DNA of 64,000 nt. It comes from CADEDH01 sp039201605 (GTDB lineage: Bacteria; Actinomycetota; Acidimicrobiia; Acidimicrobiales; SZUA-35). How positions within the stretch are numbered: position 1 is the stretch's first letter; each line of letters starts with the position of its first letter. Below the pieces are notes generated by a model that did no database searches, had not been told where the DNA came from, and saw only the letters and a list, made by a program, of their open reading frames with translations. Below are positions 59,811 to 64,000 of this stretch, piece after piece. The translations under genes were made by a program, and so were the position numbers. Location: positions 25,682 through 89,681 of the forward strand of contig JBCCRO010000023.1 of NCBI GenBank assembly GCA_039201605.1, given 5' to 3'.

Positions 59811-61166
59811 TCAGGTGGCGTGGGAGCCGGTGGCGGCGGCCACCGCATCGGCCACGGTGGACACCATCGACACCGTCATCCCGGTGGGGCCCTCGGGGGC
59901 CGACGCCGGTACGACGGCGGTGCGGAACCCGAGGCGGTAGGCCTCGTGGAGCCGGGCTTCGAGCTGTGGAACCGACCGCACCTCGCCCCCCAGGCCCACC
60001 TCGCCGCACACCACGACCTCCGGCCCGACCGGTCGGTCCTCGATGGCGGAGGCCACGGCGACGGCCATGGCGAGATCGGTGCCGGGCTCGCCCAGCTTGG
60101 CCCCACCGGTGGCCGACACGAACAGATCGTGGCGCCCCACAGCGAGGCCGACCCGGCGATCGAGCACGGCGCCGACCATGGCCAGGCGCCGGCCGTCGAT
60201 TCCCTGGACCGTGGTGGATCCCCGGTGGGGGGCGACGTCGATGGCCAGGGCCTGGAGCTCGACGAGCACGGGGCGGCGTCCTTCCAGAGAGGCGACCACG
60301 ACGGAGCCGGGCAGACCGGGCTGGCGGTCGGCCAGGAACCGCTCCGACGGGTCGTCGACCGCCTGGAGCCCGTCGGTCGCCATCTCGAACAGGCCGACCT
60401 CGCTGGTGGGGCCGTAGCGGTGCTTGAGGGAGCGGAGATAGCGCAACTGTGACGATCGGTCGCCCCCGAACGACAGCACGGTGTCGACGAGGTGCTCGAT
60501 CACCTTCGGGCCCGCCAGCGAGCCCTCCTTGGTGAGGTGACCGATGAGCACGAGCGACGACCCGAGCCGCTTGGCCGCCTGCACCAGCCGCTCGGTGACC
60601 GCCTTGAGCTGGGCCACCGAGCCCGGCGCGCTCTCCAGTCGCTCGACGCTGATGGTCTGGATCGAGTCGATGATGGCGACCTGGGGGCGGGTGGCCTCCA
60701 GGGTGGAGACGATGCCATCGACCGTCAGCTCGTCGACCACGAGCAACGAATCGGGGACCGCGCCCAGGCGGCCGGCCCTCGCCGCCACCTGGGCCGGTGA
60801 CTCCTCCCCCGCCACCAGGAGCGTGGTCGCCCCCCGCTGGGAGACGGACATGGCCATCTGCAGGGTGAGGGTGGACTTGCCGATCCCGGGCTCGCCGCCG
60901 AGCAGCGTGACCGAGCCGGGGGTCAACCCGCCGCCGAGCACCCGGTCCAGCTCTTGAAGGTCGGTCGGTGTGGGGAGGGTGGTGTCGAGGTCGAACGAGG
61001 ACAGGGGCGCCGCCCCGGACATCGCCCCGGTGACCGATGTGCGGGTGCCGCCGGCGTCGACCTCTTCGACGGTGGCCCACGCCTGGCAGGCCGGGCAGCG
61101 ACCCGTCCAGGCCGTGTGCTGGGCCCCGCATTCACGGCAGACGAACGATCGACGACGACGTGGCAT
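59811..61166 (-). CDS. radA: DNA repair protein RadA/Sms
   Basis: RadA is a RecA-like helicase that drives branch migration in recombination. The 451-aa protein has a C4 zinc finger (Cys10, Cys13, Cys24, Cys27), Walker A GGEPGIGKSTLTLQMA near 90, a Walker B-like VAIIDSIQT, the RadA motif as LKHRYGPTSEVGLFEM, and a C-terminal Lon-like domain with GKLG-type segments. The signature KNRFG reads KHRYG, keeping Lys and Arg but changing two residues. It is upstream of disA, the typical actinobacterial order. Confidence 0.96.
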   Translation of the reverse strand: MPRRRRSFVCRECGAQHTAWTGRCPACQAWATVEEVDAGGTRTSVTGAMSGAAPLSSFDLDTTLPTPTDLQELDRVLGGGLTPGSVTLLGGEPGIGKSTLTLQMAMSVSQRGATTLLVAGEESPAQVAARAGRLGAVPDSLLVVDELTVDGIVSTLEATRPQVAIIDSIQTISVERLESAPGSVAQLKAVTERLVQAAKRLGSSLVLIGHLTKEGSLAGPKVIEHLVDTVLSFGGDRSSQLRYLRSLKHRYGPTSEVGLFEMATDGLQAVDDPSERFLADRQPGLPGSVVVASLEGRRPVLVELQALAIDVAPHRGSTTVQGIDGRRLAMVGAVLDRRVGLAVGRHDLFVSATGGAKLGEPGTDLAMAVAVASAIEDRPVGPEVVVCGEVGLGGEVRSVPQLEARLHEAYRLGFRTAVVPASAPEGPTGMTVSMVSTVADAVAAATGSHAT

Positions 61167-61306
61167 GGGAGCACCCTACGAAGGGGGTGTGACACTTGGC
61201 CCCGGGCGATCGGTTGTCGCCCCGACGCGGACGAAATCGAGGATCGGGCCACGCCGAGGACGGACCTGGCCGAGCGAGTCGAGGGGCGGTTCCCGGGGGG
61301 CGGCGG

Positions 61307-62836
61307 CTACTGGTCGGTCGGGAGTGGGGCGAGGAGTTCGTCGGATTCGAGGTTGCGGACCAGGGGGTGGCCGTTGGCCTCGGCCCGGTCGCCATCGGGG
61401 GCGAACCACACGGTGCCGAATCCGAGCTCCCGGGCCACATCGAGGGTGGCCCGGTCCCCGTCGATGATCTGGATGGCGGCCGGTGGCCTCTCGGTCATCC
61501 GCCGTAGCACCTCGAAGATCGCGGTGTCGGGCTTCCGCACGCCCACCCGGCCGCTCACCACCCACGGGTCGATCACGCCCTCCAAGGAGTGATTGACCTT
61601 GAGCTGGGCCGCCCACCCGGCGGCGAAATTGGTGAAACAGGCCAGCCGCTTGCCGTCGTCGCGCAGCGACCGCAGGTACCGGTAGACGCCCTGGGCCATC
61701 TGGAACTGGGCGATGAACTCGGCGTCGAGCACGTTGCCATCGCCCGGCACGCCCACCTGGTGCCAGAACTGGTGGGTGGTGATGCGCCCGAGGGCCAGCG
61801 ACCGGCTCCGGGCGGCGATCTCCTCGTCCGACACCGCCGTCACGCCCCGCTGCCGGATGAACGGGACGAGCACATCGTCGACGGAGGAGGCCTGGCGATA
61901 CAGGACGCCCATCAGATCGAGGGCCAGCACCTCGTAGGGCACCTTCTCGCCACCGTCGACGTTGACCGTCGGGATCGGGCCGGTCGTCTTGGCCGCAGCG
62001 GCGACGGCGTCGTCGGCCTTCGGTTTCGGCTTCGTCGGCGGCTTGCGCTTGCGGCTGCGGCGGCGATCGGGGAGCAACACCCGCAACACCTGGGAGAACA
62101 CCACCAGGAAGGCGCCGACGCCGGCCACGGCCGCCACCCCGATCAGGACGACGGGGGTGACGTCGGAGATCGATGAGGAGACGGCGACGGTCTGGGTGCC
62201 GTCCTCGTCGAGGTTGGTCTGCCAGCGGGCGCTGACCTGATCCTCGGTGGTCGTGATCAGCCGGGTGGGGGCGACCCCCTCCACCTCTCCGGGCACCGTG
62301 GCCAGCACCGACAGCGTCACCTGCTGTTCGGATGCCCCATAGCCGGCGGCGATCGACTCGATCGACTGGCCCAGGCTGCGCTCGAGATCGCTGTCGGCGA
62401 AGATGCCGAGATCGCCGGTGGTGTCGATGACGCCCTCGAGTTCGTAATCGACTCGGGCGAAGCTCTTGGTACGCACCAGTTCGAAATCGCGGAACGGACC
62501 TTCGGGACCGTTGAGTTCGGTCATGATCTCGGCGAACTGCGCGGGCGTGCCGAATTCCTTGGTCGCCGTGATCACGGTTGCGCCGTCGGTGGCGACCTCC
62601 GGTCGCTCCACCACCCAGCCGGCCTGGGCCAGGTCGGCCAACACCAGCCCGTTTGCCTCGTCGTCGAGATCGAGGAGCCGCTCGGCCGCTTCGGCGTCGA
62701 TGGTGGAGGTGGTCGCCACCTGGCCCGAACCGTCCTCGTTGACCATGATCACCACGTCGAACGAGCCCTGACAGGCCGACGCGCCGATGACGAGCAGCGA
62801 CAGCCACCACCATCGTTTGAGGACAGCCCAGTTCAT
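61307..62836 (-). CDS. LppM-like lipoprotein domain fused through a membrane helix to a HAD-like hydrolase
   Basis: The ATG at 62836 follows GGGGGA. The start is a lipoprotein signal (SLLVIGASACQGS), so the N-terminus is outside. Residues ~25-225 resemble LppM/DUF3153 (a phagocytosis-related lipoprotein domain in mycobacteria). A membrane helix (VVLIGVAAVAGVGAFLVVFSQVL) and a basic Lys/Arg/Pro stretch follow. Residues ~285-509 are cytoplasmic and HAD-like: LALDLMGVLYR, LACFTNFAAGW, GVRKPDTAIFE and IQIIDGDRATLDVARELG. The motif I second Asp is Met (D-L-M), so classic phosphatase chemistry is doubtful. It joins an external sensor-like domain to an internal HAD domain. Confidence 0.8.
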   Translation of the reverse strand: MNWAVLKRWWWLSLLVIGASACQGSFDVVIMVNEDGSGQVATTSTIDAEAAERLLDLDDEANGLVLADLAQAGWVVERPEVATDGATVITATKEFGTPAQFAEIMTELNGPEGPFRDFELVRTKSFARVDYELEGVIDTTGDLGIFADSDLERSLGQSIESIAAGYGASEQQVTLSVLATVPGEVEGVAPTRLITTTEDQVSARWQTNLDEDGTQTVAVSSSISDVTPVVLIGVAAVAGVGAFLVVFSQVLRVLLPDRRRSRKRKPPTKPKPKADDAVAAAAKTTGPIPTVNVDGGEKVPYEVLALDLMGVLYRQASSVDDVLVPFIRQRGVTAVSDEEIAARSRSLALGRITTHQFWHQVGVPGDGNVLDAEFIAQFQMAQGVYRYLRSLRDDGKRLACFTNFAAGWAAQLKVNHSLEGVIDPWVVSGRVGVRKPDTAIFEVLRRMTERPPAAIQIIDGDRATLDVARELGFGTVWFAPDGDRAEANGHPLVRNLESDELLAPLPTDQ

Positions 62837-62853
62837 GTCCCCCAAACCCTACA

Positions 62854-62879
62854 AAGCCGGGCCCCGAAAGGCCCGGCTT
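62854..62879 (-). terminator. clpC-side intrinsic terminator
   Basis: A perfect 10-bp stem, AAGCCGGGCC at 62854-62863 and its complement at 62870-62879, with a six-base loop. Read leftward from clpC, the transcript passes UUUGU-like sequence after the stem, so it is a good intrinsic terminator for the clpC message before the next gene (ATG at 62836). Confidence 0.8.
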
Positions 62880-62934
62880 CGCTAGGTCGGTTAGCGCCCG
62901 AAGGCGTTCCGGTTCAAGGCGTTCAAGCTGTCCA

Positions 62935-62972
62935 GGTTCCGGCAGGTGCCGGAACCTGCGATTGAGCTTCGC

Positions 62973-62980
<8 letters not shown>
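62935..62980 (-). repeat. Two adjacent perfect hairpins at and past the clpC stop codon
   Basis: GGTTCCGGCA at 62935-62944 pairs with 62947-62956 around a two-base loop, and GCGATTGAGC at 62958-62967 pairs with 62971-62980 around TTC. The second contains the clpC stop (62973-62975). With the terminator at 62854-62879 this makes three stems in 130 bases. They could slow 3'-end decay of the clpC mRNA. Confidence 0.6.
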
Positions 62981-63893
<913 letters not shown>

Positions 63894-64000
63894 TTCGCTT
63901 GGGAAGTTCTTTTTTGCTCTTAACGGCGGAAACCACAATTATTTTTCGCGTATTGATGTGTTTGGCCATTTCTTGCACCAACATACCTCCAAAGGAAACC
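63894..64000 (-). other. AT-rich, non-homologous end of the window, probable chimeric junction
   Basis: About 100 bases with clearly lower GC replace the expected upstream part of clpC. On the minus strand they contain GGAGGT six or so bases before ATG TTG GTG, and encode an opening such as MLVQEMAKHINTRKIIVV. The composition and the break inside a conserved ClpC segment (just before AILRSRSGIKDPRRP) suggest a misjoin or read artefact rather than biology. Confidence 0.6.

Overview
The window is very GC-rich chromosomal DNA. It is tightly packed and has many ATGA, GTGA and TGATG start/stop overlaps. Gene content points to a high-GC actinobacterium, most likely Acidimicrobiia or a relative (inference). 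The evidence is an F420-type LLM oxidoreductase, the coproporphyrin branch of heme synthesis (hemE, cgoX, chdC), HelD, a mycoredoxin-like protein, a PAC2 protein, a CIRCE-controlled groL, disA next to radA, and ClpC. No replication origin, insertion sequence, integrase, rRNA or CRISPR array was seen; one tRNA-Thr is present.

Positions 1-17890 hold the most unusual region: a type VII (ESX/Ess)-like secretion locus. A rightward operon (10242-17887) encodes an unknown 335-aa protein, a 1491-residue EssC-type ATPase, a PilM-like actin-fold protein and a single-pass membrane protein. Diverging leftward from the same intergenic region is a string of probable substrates and helpers: a 242-aa helical protein, a 1776-aa giant, a 429-aa 'head plus tail' version of the giant, a 138-aa and a 164-aa helical protein, a decayed copy of the latter, and a second 242-type gene that runs off the left edge. 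No EccB, EccD, EccE, EssA, EssB, mycosin or classical WXG100 gene is visible, so this is either a minimal variant or only part of a larger locus.

Positions 18023-23291 carry a YbjQ protein, an LLM oxidoreductase, a glutaredoxin-acetyltransferase fusion, a sigma-factor-like protein joined to a membrane anchor and a Gly/Lys tail, and argS. Positions 23338-32086 carry helD, hemE-cgoX-lnt, a DUF2510 membrane protein, a TetR regulator and dtd. Positions 32209-36926 form a glycan or cell-envelope cassette: glycosyltransferase, methyltransferase and alpha/alpha-barrel protein face a methyltransferase and GtrA pair across a 552-base repeat-bearing gap. Positions 36994-46951 are mixed: sugar dehydrogenase lipoprotein, GNAT, PAC2, Nudix, glnD, two unknowns, S1-domain protein, chdC and fdhD. 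Positions 47018-50533 are an ABC exporter plus two-component operon.

Positions 50742-63900 are core: groL with CIRCE, a small membrane protein, glycerate kinase, a LytR_C protein, tRNA-Thr, a DUF4352-like membrane protein, rlmB, ispF, a Crp-type regulator, disA, radA, an LppM-HAD fusion and the 3' part of clpC. The last ~100 bases (after about 63890) change abruptly to AT-richer sequence that does not continue clpC. This looks like a chimeric contig end.
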